A stretch of DNA of 64,000 bases, from the NCBI RefSeq assembly GCF_000003815.2, contig NW_023365773.1, positions 440,882 to 504,881 of the forward strand. Reading direction: 5' to 3'. Each line of letters opens with the position of its first letter. Within the stretch, counting starts at the first letter, position 1. This DNA is from Branchiostoma floridae (taxonomy: Eukaryota > Chordata > Leptocardii > Amphioxiformes > Branchiostomatidae). Shown here one piece after another: positions 21,614 to 34,600 of this stretch. The translations under genes and the position numbers were made by a program. The notes beneath the pieces were generated by a model that was given only the letters and a program-made list of their open reading frames with translations, searched no databases and was not told the DNA's origin.

Positions 21614-24600
21614 CTAAGGTGACATTGACTGTGGGTTATCTGATCTTGGTCCTCTGTGGTTGATCCTAACTGTCTGTTGTCTGAACTTCACATTAATCAT
21701 CCACTCTGTCTCCTCCCTTAACCTCTCCCACTGCTGTTCCTCCCTCCGTACATCCTCCCCACTTGATTCCACAGCCTCGCCCTCATCAGCCAGGCTGCCG
21801 TCATACAGGAGGTCATCAGAGAACCACCGGTAAGCCTTTCCCTTCATGGTTCTCACAAAATCTCTGACCCTCTCAGCACGGAACCTGTCCCCAAACAGGC
21901 TGACTCTCACCACATCTGTCCTAACCTTCAACCATGCAACTATGGTGGGGAGGGACTCGTCACTGAGGGAATTGAACCCGATATATATGTAGGTCAGTTT
22001 GGAGAGATTTATAAAAACCTCAACTAGCTCTTTAACGTCAGACAACTTGTTATGAGTAAGGTTCACATCCTTGAGATTCTGACATGATGCAAGACCTTCA
22101 GCAAGACCAAGTTTGGGAGGGGAGGTAAGAAGTCTCCTCTGTCAGACAACTTGTTAAAATTCAGATTTATCTTCTTCAGGTTTTGACATGAAGTAAGTCC
22201 TTTACGAAAACCTGGTACTGCCTCATCACTAATGGAATTGTGACTGAGATCTATCTCCTCCAAGTTGGGGAGGGGAGGTAAGAAATCTCCCCTGTCAGAC
22301 AACTGGTTATGACTAAGATCCACCTTCTTTAGACTCTGACATAAAATAAGACCTTCAGCAAGACCAGACACTGCCTCATCACTGATTGCATTCTGACTGA
22401 GGTCTAACTCCTCCAAAAGTGGCAGGGACGGTAACTCTGTCATGCACAGGAATCTAAATTTCAGAATATTCAAGTTTTTGCACGATCAAAGACAACGCTT
22501 TGACTGTAACTTTGCAGTTCTTGTCACATCACCTGTTGACGGAATCTTACTGCCAAAAACTGATAACGTTCTGAGAGACGGGGTGAACGGAAAATATGCA
22601 GCAATTTTAGAAAAAGCCTCAATATCAATCCCACCCTTTTGAATGCTGAATGTTTGCAGAGATGGACAGTGCAGAAAGTATTGTTGAATGAGGTCGACTT
22701 GTAAAGCACTATCCGTCCGTTTAAAGTTCAAGTCCTCAACAAACATTGGTGCAGTGTGGAACAAGGGCAGATAACTTAAGCAACGAATTTGCTTAGGATG
22801 ATTGGCATTTTTGGCAGATTTGGATTTGCTGAATGGATACATTTTGAGGAGGTTTTTACAAGCCAAGTTGCCGGGTAACTTTATCTCTGTAATTGCTGTG
22901 GTGTTGAGTTTTGTCAGACTGTGGAGCCCATGGAAGGAAATTTCTGGGAGAGAAACCAAGTCAAGAGTTTTCTCCGGGAACAAGGCTTCTATGACTGGAG
23001 TCAGTAAGTCTACCTGTTTTGATTCGACAGTGGAAGTTACAACATGTAATATGTGATTAAATGCTCCAAGTCCTGCATCTGACTGAATGAGCAAGTTCAC
23101 AAACGGAAGTAGGTGGACTCTATTGTTGTCGCATTTGCCCAGCAAATGGGCAACGATGTTACAACTGAGAGGAAGAGCAGCTGATTTTTCCACAAAATCT
23201 CTTAGCTGTTGCTCTCCCTCTGTACCTGCTAGAACCATGTGTACTAGCCATTTTGCAATGAGGAATTGCCGTATGGAGTCGTGAACAAACTTAAAAGAGC
23301 CATGTTCACCGGATGATGGTTGCAACAACCCAAAACTTGAGTGCTGAACATCATCCCACTCCAGCTGACCTTGATGCACAAGGCACGTCTTGTTGTTTGA
23401 TTCGTTTTCATAGGCTGTTTTTCCCAACAAAATGCAAAGAATTTCATAGGAAGACTCGAATTTTTTCTCACTCGTATCATTTTTGGAAGAAAACTTTCTT
23501 GCACACACTTTAGCTACATACACTACGAATTCTGATAAAGTGTCAGGAAAACTTTGACATTGTTTCCAGTATTCACACAAGTAAGAGTGGAAAAAACTGT
23601 CCCTGATGAGGTGCTTAGCTAGTAAGTTACTTGGCCAGCTCTCCTGGACGACCCTTGCTGTATCTTCATCAGTCTTGAAGAAGTCCTGGAGACAGTCATG
23701 CCAGGCCAAGGCGTCTTCACCGGTCGGATATAGGGAGGGGCTGGCCGGGATGCTATGTAATGCTGAAAGAAAATAGGGGCAACTTTTACAAAAAGTATAT
23801 TAAAGCAATGTCTCTAAAAATGCATAAAAGAACATTGTTACAACCACAATGTACAACGTGTAATTTTGTTAAAAACGGATCTATGATATTAGAATTGCAA
23901 CACGGTAACAAATAGCTGTGCCCCTGTGTGGTGCTGTAAGAAATATTTTTTTCAAATTTTATGAAATGTATATAAAGCCTCTAAAGATGCCCATAACAAA
24001 ATTGTTTCAACTACAATGTACAATGTACAATTAAAAAAAATCACAGCCAATTGATCGGATATGATAATATATGAAAAACAGTAAGGATTGTCCAGACTAA
24101 CTTATACATTAAGTACCAGAATCCAAAGATATGCTCCCATCATCCTCGGAAATGGACCCTCCCTCCTCGTTGCCATGGCTACTACCTGATTCTGATCCTG
24201 ATGTCTCGCTGTCAGTGCCATCTGATGACCTGTCATTGGAAGTCTCCTCATCTAGGGTCAAGAGGAATGTATGGGGTTATTATGGCTGCCATCTTATCCC
24301 AGTGATAAATACGTAATATCTTTCGAGATGATATAATTTCTCACAAGGTAGATAGATAACGATAAAGATCTGAGAGAGAGAGAACTGGTTTATTTAAGCA
24401 CACACACAATGCCAAGTACAAGATGATAGTCTGAAGACTAGATTGCTTCGTACAATGTACAAAAGAGACTGGCGCTTAAAAGTCTAATAAAATGTCCTGC
24501 CTAAGTGCATTAATATAATAATAATCGTCACTTAACTGTACAATTTGAAAGTGTGGATCTACACACACATATATGTATATAAAATAAGTAATAAAGCCGA

Positions 24601-25448
24601 GTATAATAAAATCTATGAATATTGAGTGAAACACATTTCACCGAGGCGTTGTTCATAGATGTACATTTACATTTATTGTCAATAAATGTAAATGTACATA
24701 TTTGTGAACTCCTTAGTGCCTGCATTTTTAAAACCATTTTAGAGTACTAGTATTTAGGTCCATAATTAACACGACACCACCTTATATAGTGTACAACGCT
24801 ATAGTACTAAATGGCGAAATAGTTATATTCAAATTAACTGGACAGTTTGTGTGAATGAATGATTACCTTCTATCGAAGACTCTCCATCTCCAGCATCAGA
24901 CTCGGTCCTGAGTTTCTTGGAGGCGTTTACAGGGTCCTGGTCGCTCCTCTCTCTTTTGTTTACGCCTTCTGATGGTTGTGACACACGCAACCCTGCATAT
25001 ATCAACAATAAAAGCATCATACCTTTTACTTCTTATAGGACAATATGTGACTGTGGCAATACTGGTGGAGACATTCAATACGTGGCCTCTACGCAAACTC
25101 GTTACCTAACCAATTATATCATATCATATTATAAAGCAGACAAGACAAGCAGTACTGGAGGACTAACTTCGTCTGCTCCACGTCACGAGGATGAATGATG
25201 ATGATGATATTATATTATATCATATTATGTGTATGTGCTTGCAAAGCCATGCAGTCATAATACCGAAGCACAAAACGTACTGTTCATATTGCCTCGTGTT
25301 GTTGTCACTAGTTAACACTTAGTCTAGTGTTTTGGCATCTCATTAAATTGTTAAATGGAGACTCCACACGAACATATCTACATAACGTTTTCCTGAGCAG
25401 TGCATAGTAAAGATTACCAGCAGGATTTGCCAGTCCGTCCTCAGCCAT
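21614..25448 (-). pseudogene. Decayed NACHT-C/LRR paralogue, four exons
   Basis: Exons 25448-25418 (MAEDGLANPA), 24992-24867 (basic KRER..KKLR), 24251-24117 (acidic, SDGTDSETSG) and 23762-21614 (NACHT C-terminal part plus LRRs), all introns phase 1. The start, the acidic exon (135 nt in both) and the large exon are paralogous to the gene at 28227-41835, but the Death, TRADD-N and ZZ/TAZ2 exons are absent. The large exon is broken twice. A TGA at 22486-22488 stands where the 59-kb paralogue has GCA and the 28-kb one also encodes Ala. Near 22110 about 49 bp of an LRR are missing, shifting the frame. The 150-residue C-terminal part stays open after the shift. It could still make a short protein ending at the TGA (about 515 residues, without LRRs). 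Confidence 0.8.
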
Positions 25449-25459
25449 AGTTAGTACAC

Positions 25460-26427
25460 AAGACGATGTCTCCTGGGAGTTAACAAAACCCTGAAACAGC
25501 AAGGTTTGGTCATCGTCACTACATAGTTCCAAGTCAGCACATCATGTTTGCGGATAACTTAACGTTACATATAATAGGAACATTATCAACATGATTATAC
25601 AAAAAATAGTAATTCCTTTCATTTCACAGGCATATGCTATTCATATCAATGTTCTTGATACGTTAATACAATGTTGGCTCTTCTACTTTCAAATTAAGTA
25701 TTGTACGAATTACGATCAACAAAGAACTGGACCCTATTTACGTAACCTGGAAGTAAGCCCCCCTCCCCACCCTCCATTTTGTTTGGACGTTAAAGTAGCA
25801 ACAATGACGCTTTTCTGCGTATTCTAAGCCGAATCGACAACGTCTTCATAAAAACCCGAAGATACGGTCACTGGCGAAAACTATGTAAGTTTTAAACGAC
25901 GACGAACTCTCCACATGCAGGTACCGCAGCAGTTAACGCTATGATAAACACTCAGTAAAATATCTGTAATATGCTGGCATGAAGACCCTTTATCGATCTA
26001 TGATTTCATGCTTATCATTTACAAGTAGAACTGTGTTGATGCCACAAATCTAAGCTCTGTGCAAGAACAGTGGGAGTTTACCTGGCCTGGTACCTCTATC
26101 CTTTCTTATCGTCATCTCGGATCCAGGACACTGTGACAAACTGACCTGGATACGAGATCAAAGCGCCCCTCGCGATTACATTGTGAACTACAGCGAAATG
26201 GATTTGACTGGTCACTGAGCTGTGTAATTTCATTGCTTTTGTTTGAACCTTTATTTACATTGTAAGATCCCAGGAAGTTGTTGATTTTGTTGAGAAGCTA
26301 TTCTATCAGTAGTCCACACAACCACAGCACACCCCATCACACAGCAGAACAGCAACAAAACACAAAACAACAAAATACACGCAGCACAGTACGTCACTTA
26401 ATATAAGATGATTCTCTCAACTTAGTC
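25460..26427. other. Spacer upstream of the decayed LRR gene
   Basis: Holds one copy of the GCCCCCCTCCCCAC motif (25757-25770), also found five times in the 44-50 kb spacer. No gene seen. Confidence 0.5.
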
Positions 26428-26828
26428 TTGTTACCAAATACCCTGAAAGGGACAACTTCCTCAACTGGCCGAGGTTCGTCCACAAGTCGTCTACTCTACA
26501 GGAACATCTCCATGGTAACCAGGAGCGTGTCCATGGTAACCAGGGGCGTCTCCATGGTAACCGGGACAATCTCTATGGTAACCAGGTGCATCCCCATGGT
26601 AACCAGGGGCGTCTCCATGATAACCAGCAGCGTCTCCATGGTAACCAGGAGCGTCTCCATGGTAACCAGCAGCACCACACGCGGTTTTACTACGCTAACA
26701 TCCGGCACATCATGCCAGACGACTCCGTGTACGTCACCATAGTGATAAACCCGGTAGACATGTTCGATTTTACCTACAGAAAACTACCTTTATACTATAA
26801 CCAACGCAATGCCAGCCATTGCTATTGA
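26428..26828 (+). pseudogene. Sulfotransferase (GAL3ST) gene fragment
   Basis: Starts at the RDNFLNWPRFVHKSS region, runs through a nine-unit HGNQ array and ends after DDSVYVTIVINPVDMFDFTYRK, with TGA at 26826-26828. The signal anchor, the PAPS 5' motif and the whole C-terminal half are missing. RNPVD has become INPVD and ESI is deleted. It lies upstream of copy B of the sulfotransferase 3' flank, so it is an internally deleted duplicate, not a retrocopy. Confidence 0.85.
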
Positions 26829-27572
26829 CCTATATACATGTAACGTTAAAGAGACTTTGTAAAGTTTAGAACGTTTTTTTTACACTGTATTGCGTTTAGA
26901 TAACTATCAAGCCTTACATATTTGTAAAGCACTATCAAGCTTTATCAAGATATAACGCACCGTTAGTTCCACTTTCAACCCATAACGGATGCTACTGTAT
27001 GCTTGCCTGGTCGATTGACAACATCTACAATGCCACCAATGCTGCCTGTCTTTCAGAGAAAAACAAGGAGGCCACGATTGAGGTAAAATCATCTTTATTT
27101 TATTTTGCTGTTAAAAACGTTCACAAACACGTTTTAATGAAACCAATATTAATATTACCTTAAAAACAATTCAGTGATCCAATGGTGAATATATGTGATA
27201 AATTTTACGGTAATATTTACAATGTAGACAATCCACGTGGCCACATGCACAGATTTTTCATATATCCAAATTTTACATATTTGCAAACTTCAAGTTTTAC
27301 GTCTTCAAAGTTCACATTTTCATAAAGAAATGTAATATATTTACACGGTGTACGTATTCACAAAGTTTACACATTAACAAAATACATATTTATAAACTTT
27401 ACTCATATAAAAAGTGTAGATAAAAATATTGACAATATTTACAAGGTTTACATATTTACTTTTATTTATTTATTTATTTATTGATCTTTAGGGTAGTCCC
27501 TTCAGTTAACGTAGTAACTGATTTCCAAGGGAGCCCTATAAATCAAAGTATATATAAGTACATATTTACAAA

Positions 27573-27600
<28 letters not shown>
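26820..27600. repeat. Duplicated 3' flank of the sulfotransferase (copy B)
   Basis: Counterpart of 17190-18100, same order of blocks, also ending in (TA)n. Confidence 0.75.

Positions 27601-27631
<31 letters not shown>
27573..27631. repeat. (TA)n microsatellite
   Basis: About 29 TA dinucleotides. The next 300 bp to about 27900 look like the end of a dispersed repeat (CGCACCCGGGGTAGTCACGA) without coding content that I can support. Confidence 0.9.
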
Positions 27632-27632
<1 letters not shown>

Positions 27633-27959
27633 TGAAGCCTGCCCAAGGGCGCACCCGGGGTAGTCACGACTTCAAATATCAACACATATTTGCACGCACC
27701 GATATCTACAAACATTCTTTTTTCCCACGCACAATTCCCGAGTGGAATGCCCTGCCTGGCACGGTTGTAAGCGCTCCCAACGTTGAGCACTTCCGTGCCA
27801 GGCAGGCGGCCTGCCCGCCCTAACCCGGGAGCCTCAGCTCCCCCCCCCTACTTTTGCCCCTCGCGGGGTCATTTGGGGGTATCCTATGTAGATGTAGATG
27901 ATATATGTTACTTGTAAGTGTGGCCGTGGTGTTATTTCAGTTTCACTTTCACAAACAAG

Positions 27960-28226
27960 TCTGTTCTTTTGAATAATAAATAAGACCAATGTATACATAG
28001 TTTCCAATGCTCATATGAGCAGGATACAAGATAAAATCACCTCTTGTATGCAAACCATGTAATGAAGACAATAATTTCTGACAAATTATACGTTATTGAA
28101 TTCGGACAGTATGCGAACGCTGAACTTTTGCTGGTAAGATTGAGAAGTCATGATATCTTAATGCATATTGGAAGGACATAGACATCAATTTGCCAAGGGA
28201 ACACGAGCTGTGAGAATAAATTCAGC
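27960..28226 (-). repeat. 3' flank shared with the 21.6-kb paralogue (copy B)
   Basis: Counterpart of 21290-21613; see that entry. Confidence 0.8.
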
Positions 28227-31200
28227 CTAAGGTGACATTGAGTGTGGGTTATTTGATCTGGGGCCCCTGTGGTTGATCCTAACTGTCTGTTGTCTGAACT
28301 TCACATTAATCATCCACTCTGTCTCCTTCCTTAACCTCCCCCACTGCTGTTCCTCCCTTCGTTCATCCTCCCCACCTGATTCTACAGCCCCACCCACATC
28401 AGCCTGGCTGCCGTCATACAGGAGTTTTCCCCACCTGTAAGCTTTCCCCTTCATAGTCCTCACAAAATCTCGGACTCCTTCAGCACTGAACATGTTGCCT
28501 TCCAGGTCGACTATCTCCACATCTGTCGTAACCTTCAGCCATGCAGCTATGGCAGGGAGGGACTCGTCACGGATGAGATTGTAATCAATATCCACACGTG
28601 TCAGGACGGGAAGCTTGATGAAGGCAGCTGTCAGTTCTCTAACATCAGACAACTTGTTATAACTAAGGTCCACATTCTTCAGGTTCTGACACGAACCAAG
28701 ACCCTCAGCAAGACCAGGCACTGCTCGATCACTAATGGCATTGTCACTGAGATCTATCTCCTCCAAGTTGGGGAGGGGAGGTAAGACGTCTCCCCTGTCA
28801 GACAACTTGTTAAATCTAAGGTTTACCTTCTTCAGGTTCTGACATGAACCAAGGCCTTTACCAAGACCAGGCACTGCCTCATCACTAATGGCATTGCGAC
28901 TGAGATCTATCTCCTCCAACAGAGGCAGATGTTGGAACATCTGAGTTGAGAGTCTTATCATGTTGTCCAATGACCAGTCCATCAGCTTCAGCTTCTTTAA
29001 CACATGTCGCACTCCATACAGCTGGTTGATGTGTTCAGCTTCCTCCTCTCCCTGACAGCTGACACAAAGTGCTAACTCCTGCAGGTTGGGCAGCTGTGGG
29101 AGGAACTGCAGTAGAAGGTGGACTGCAGTAACGGGTAGTGAAACATCCTGCCAAGAGGATTCGTTTTGTATGAGATCAAGTTTTGTTACCTGGCTGGCAT
29201 CTGTTCTGCGTGTGAGGAGAGACCAAAGGTCGTTAAATATGTCATTATTGTTTCTAATGTCCACCTGCAGCTGTTCGAGTTGTTCTAGCAACAGCATCAG
29301 TGCCCCTTTATTGGAGATGTTATTATCGGAGAGATTGACAGTCCTCATGTTCGGACATGAAGCAAGGCCAGCAGCAAGACCAGGCACTGCCTCATCATTA
29401 ATGGAATTGTAACTGAGATCTATCTCCTCCAAGTTGGGGAGGGAAGGTAAGAAGTCTCCCCTGTCAGACAACTTGTTATGACTAAGGTTCACCTTCTTGA
29501 GTTTCTTGCATGAGCCAAGACATTCAGGAAGACCAGGCGCTGCCTCATCACTAATGGCATTGTGACTGAGATCTATCTCCTCCAAGTTAGGGAGGGGAGG
29601 TAAGAAGTCTCCCCTGTCAGACAACTTGTTATGACTAAGGTTCACCTTCTTGAGTTTCTTGCATGAGCCAAGACATTCAGCAAGACCAGGCGCTGCCTCA
29701 TCACTAATGGCATTGTGACTGAGATCTATCTCCTCCAAGTTGGGGAGGGGAGGTAAGAAGTCTCCCCTGCCAGACAACCTGTTATGACTAAGGTTCACCT
29801 TCTTCAGGTTCTGACATGAACCAAAACCTTCGGCAAGACCAGACACTACCTCATCACTAATACTGTTATGACTGAGATCTATCTCCTCCAGGTTGGGGAG
29901 AGGAGGTAAATCTATAATATGAAAATAAGTAAGGTTTAAAATATTTAAGTCCCTACATAAAGCAAGGCATCTAGCTGAAACTAATTGTGCGTTCCTTTTC
30001 ACGTCTTCTAGTGATGAAGATGAAAACTTTGTGTTATGAAGGGTTAATGTGCTGAGAAATGGCGCGAATAGAAAATACGGCGCCATCTTAGATAAACCGT
30101 TTATATCAACCCCTTTCATTTGAACGGTAAGTGCTGCCAGTAAGGGACAGTGCAAAAGGTACTTCTGAATGTGATCTACTACCAAGGATTCATCAGTTCG
30201 TTTGAAGTACAAACTCTCAGCATGCCGTGATTCAGTCTGGAATAAAGGCAAGCAGCTTAAGCAGCGGATTTGTTGGTAATGACTGACACTTTTGGCAGAT
30301 TTTGATTTGCTAAATGGATACATTTTAAGTAGGTGTTTATATTTCAACTCGCTGGGTAACTTTATATCTCTAATGGCTCCGCTTTTGGACATGAAATTTG
30401 TCAGACTGTGGAGCCCATGGAAGGATATTTCCGGGAGGGAAAGCAAGTCAAGAGTTTCCTCTGGGAACAGGGACTTTACAGCTGATGTCAGTAAATCTAC
30501 CTGTTGTGATTCCACGGTTGTAGCTACAACATGTAACATGTGATCGAATGCCCCAAGTTCCGCATCTGACTGCATAAGCAAGTTCACAAACTGAAGCAGA
30601 TGGTCTCTATGGCTGTCTGATTGGCCGAGAAGATGGGCAACAAAGTAACAACTGAGAGGAAGAGCAGCTGATTTCTTAACGAAATCTCTCAACTGTTGCT
30701 CCCCCTCTGTATTTGTTGTAACCATGTGTACAACCCACTTTGCAATGAGAAATTGTCTTATGCTGTCATGTACAAACTGGAAAGAGCCAGTGTTATCATT
30801 ACCCTGAGATGCGGGCTGCAGCAGCCCTAAGCTAGACTGATGGATATCATTCCATTCCAGCTGGCTTTGATGCACAAGACACTGCTTGTTGGTTGATTCA
30901 TTCTCATAAGCTGTTTTTCCCAACACTAGGCAGAGACTTTTAAATGCAGTCCCGAATTCTTCCTCACTTACATTAATTGGGGAACACAGCTGTCTTGAAC
31001 AAGCTTTTGCTACAAAGTCCACAAATTCTGATAAAGTATCAGGACAGTTTTGATACTCTTTCCAGTATTCACATAAGTAAATGTGCAAAAACCTGTCCCT
31101 GATGAGGTGCTTAACCAGTAAGTTACTTGGCCAGCTCTCTTGGATAGACCTTGTCGTGTCTTCATCAGTCTTGAAGAAGTCTTGTATGCAGTCATTCCAG

Positions 31201-31630
31201 GCCAAGGCGTCTTCACCAGTCGGGTACATGGAAGGTCTGACTGTTCTGCTGTCTGATGCTGAAAAGAAAGAAGAGTAAATTTTTGTGTCCAAGATGACTT
31301 ATGAAAATAATCAAAGTATCTACGAAGCACGAAGTCTCTATGCACGCACGAATATATCACAACAATTAACAATGGAAAAAATATAATTGTAGCGAAACAA
31401 TGACATCTTAGCCGATGGATAGTAATATCTGCACTAACTTACAAAATTAAAGGAATGGTCAGACGAACGTGTACATCAAATATTGTTCCATTTACCGGTA
31501 TTCTCAGATGTGCTTTCATCTTCCCCCAAAATAGCTCCTCCCTCCTCGTTACCATGGCTACCACCTGACTTCGATCCTGATGTCTCACTGTCAGTGTCAT
31601 CTGGCGACCTGTTATTGGAACTCTCCTCGC
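28227..31630 (-). CDS. Module 4: exons 21-22, NACHT C-terminal part and LRRs
   Basis: Exons 31630-31496 (acidic DDTDSETSGS) and 31258-28227. The large exon starts YPTGEDALAWNDCIQDFF. It then shows features of the second half of an NLR NACHT module: a P-T-L-x-E-F/L helix (CPDTLSEFVDFV), LGKTAYE as in winged-helix domains, FVHDSIRQFLIAKWVV matching the FxHxxxQEFLAA signature, and CYFVAHLLG. No Walker A or B motif precedes it. LRRs follow, partly as 51-residue double units (LPNLEEIDLSHN plus LKKVNLSHNKLS) with a 153-bp DNA period. The C-terminal tail (DFVRTMKGKAYRW, then a charged region) is shared by all three paralogues here. Confidence 0.8.
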
Positions 31631-34600
31631 CTGGGATCAACAGGAAATATGCAGTTGAGTTGAGTTGATCTACCATATGACCCCAGCCTTCTGATCCCAG
31701 TACGATCCTTAGTTTTCATCTTAAAGACATATGCATTACGGATAGTAGTTACTCAAGTAACTGACTGTGATTTGGGAAATGTATTGTAAGTATATCACAT
31801 AACATACACATTATCATTTGCTCCAAATGTCACATATTCTAGATGAAAGTCTTTACAATTGTTGTAAACTATGACAAATGGAATTCTACTCGCATATTCA
31901 AAATTTAAAAAAAAATCCAGATAAGTATAAGTCGAAGAAGCAAGCAAGAAAACGCACGTGTCTTAATGTTAAATAGAATGTTCTTACCCGCGGTGTGGAA
32001 ATAGTTTGGCCGGGGAACCGGGATGGGAGAGACAGTCGAAGTCAGTCCGGGACTTGTTGGTGCGTTGCGTACTTGGACCGTGTTTGCCAGTGCTCCAGCT
32101 TGTGGGCTCAGCCTGGCTGTGGTGGTCAGCGTTGTGGAGTGCATCACTTTTCCGGTAGGTGTCGTCATCAGGAGGGTGTCCATGTTTTCTTTCGTGGCGG
32201 ATTCGTCAATGTCTATCGTTGCTGAGCGCGACAGCAACATTAGCTTGATGTCGAGACAGTATGGAGCTGGACATGTCTGCTCTTGGCACCGTTTGGCATG
32301 GTAACAACAAAGAGCGATCAACTGTTTGCAAATAGGGCAGCCACCATCGGTCTTTCTCATGCAACTCTTATAGTGCTGCGCCACACTTTTCATACTGGAA
32401 CAGTTAGGTTGGCTGCAGTCTGCATCTTGGCACTGGCAGGCATGGATTAGTGTCTGCATGCACCGCTGATTGGCTTCACGTTCGGCCTCTTCTTTACTAA
32501 TAGTAGGCTCTAACGTGTCTACATCGCTCGGAAGGCCCCACTGCATTTCGTGCGAGTGTCCTTTCTTCTTGTAGCACACTACACATAGGTTACAATTCTG
32601 TGAAAAGGAAATAGAGACATTGTTGTTGGAGATCAACACATAATCAATGACTTATTCTATTCTTTTGTCTACAAATATGACTCATCGATATCAGTAAATG
32701 ATGCCCTATCATCACTACCATCATTCTTCGATAGTAATGTTTTATTCACCTTGCCACCTGAACAAATGTAAGAATATTCTGGATTCATCGTCTGCTTGCA
32801 TGAGGTACAGGTCATGGTAGCGGCAATGGGCCCAAGATTCTGTAAGAGTAAGAGTAATAAGGTTACATAATGGTATCTTCAAATACATGTTCGATTCAAG
32901 AAAGATCTAGAATGCATTTTATATCACCAGGACAGTGCTACTTATTCACAATATACATGACACATTTACAGATTCAGATCATTTTCCCAGAAATTAATGA
33001 GACACGCTATTCAATGCATAACCAAAGCAGCATACAATGCATCAAACAGACTGGTAGTATAGCAATATGTATCAAAGACGTTTTTGTCAGAAGCAAATTA
33101 TGAATCGTACCTCATTTTCCGGTACTTCTGAAGTACTTCTTGTCACGAGAGCTAGACAAAATACAAATAGGTAGAATGGTCTTATTATCTCGTGAAAGGT
33201 CGTCGCCTTGCAAAACGGCCTGCCGTGCCCAGTGTGCGAAAAGCATTGTCTCTGCGTCCTTTCTTTATTCTAGCTATGGCATCTAAACAACCTGGAATTA
33301 TCCATCGGTTACATACCTTGTTTGAAACTCTTATTTACCTTTCAAAATCAGGCTTTACTTAATTCCGAACGACCACGTGAAATCACATCATTTCATATTG
33401 TGAAAAGCAAAAAGCTTATATAAGATATCAACAAAACGCTCTGACTTATTGGTCTTTTTTTAACGTTGTGAAAGCACATAATTCCATACTGTAAAAAGCA
33501 AAAGCTCACAAAAATATAAGAAAAAAATCTATGCCTCATTGGTCTTATTTAACAACATCTGATTGATCTAAAACTCAAAATCACGATTTACTTACAATGT
33601 AACTCCAAACAAAAACCACGTCAAAGCAGTTCATTCCATGTTGTAAAAAGAAAACGTTTTTCATAAACAATATTGGCAATAAGCTGGACATATTGATCTT
33701 CATTATAACATTCATAAAGCTTCCGAAACACCGTAAAAATCCGTGTGTACAAATTGCCGCCTATGACATGCAAGCAGTAGAGTCTTTCCCTGCTTTAAAA
33801 AAGACGGTTCCATAGGGAATTGCCAACCCCTGAGGGAATGCATTTGTGCAATTTTCTAAATACTTTCAAAGCAATCGTAATACTGTAAAAATGCCTCCGC
33901 TCCAAAGGCGTCGCCAAAAACCTTCGTCCTTTGGCGTGTGAGGGTAATGGCGATTTTTAAAGCTATATAACGCACGTTTGCTGGCGTCTTCAGCCGTTCT
34001 GAGTTTGGCTAAAGTTGGAAGAACGCAGCTGGTAGGCCAGCAAAAACAATATGTTTCCATTGGATACATTAATATTTAATCTTGTGATCTCACCATAATT
34101 TGTATCTCCATCTAAACTTGACCCGTCGACTTTATCATCCCGACCTTTCCCCTTTGACCCCCTTGAACCGTCATCCACATCCTTCTGGAACAGTGAACCG
34201 GTCTCTACTTCATCTGCGAATAAAATGTTGAAATAAAGGAAATATGAGTAACTGTCGCCACTTTATTTGTGAATAAAACAAGATATGCGCAGATTTAAAG
34301 GTATTGCGTTAACCTTAAAAACACAAAACATCACTCCATTAATGCACTACCTGCTATCTGGTGCAGACCAGCTGTCCTCAGTCCCATCGACAAAGTGGCA
34401 AGTGTTGCTCCCCACTGTTCCCTCTGTACCCACTCCCCCAGGCACTGTTTTGCCTGACGGTTTGGGGGGTAGGATCTGCTGATTCTGCCAACGTCAGTAC
34501 TGCTGAATCCCAGCTGTAAGGCTAGCCAGGTCCAGTTGTCCTCAAGTTTGTTGGCTATGAGCATCAGCTGGTCATCGAAATCTGGAAAAGTCAGAGTGGT

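Noticed and set aside
29086-29412. 108-residue plus-strand frame over the LRR exon
   Set aside because: Antisense shadow of the LRR coding sequence.
31995-32304. Plus-strand frames over the TAZ2 exon
   Set aside because: Antisense shadow; the minus strand carries the conserved zinc-finger residues and splice sites.
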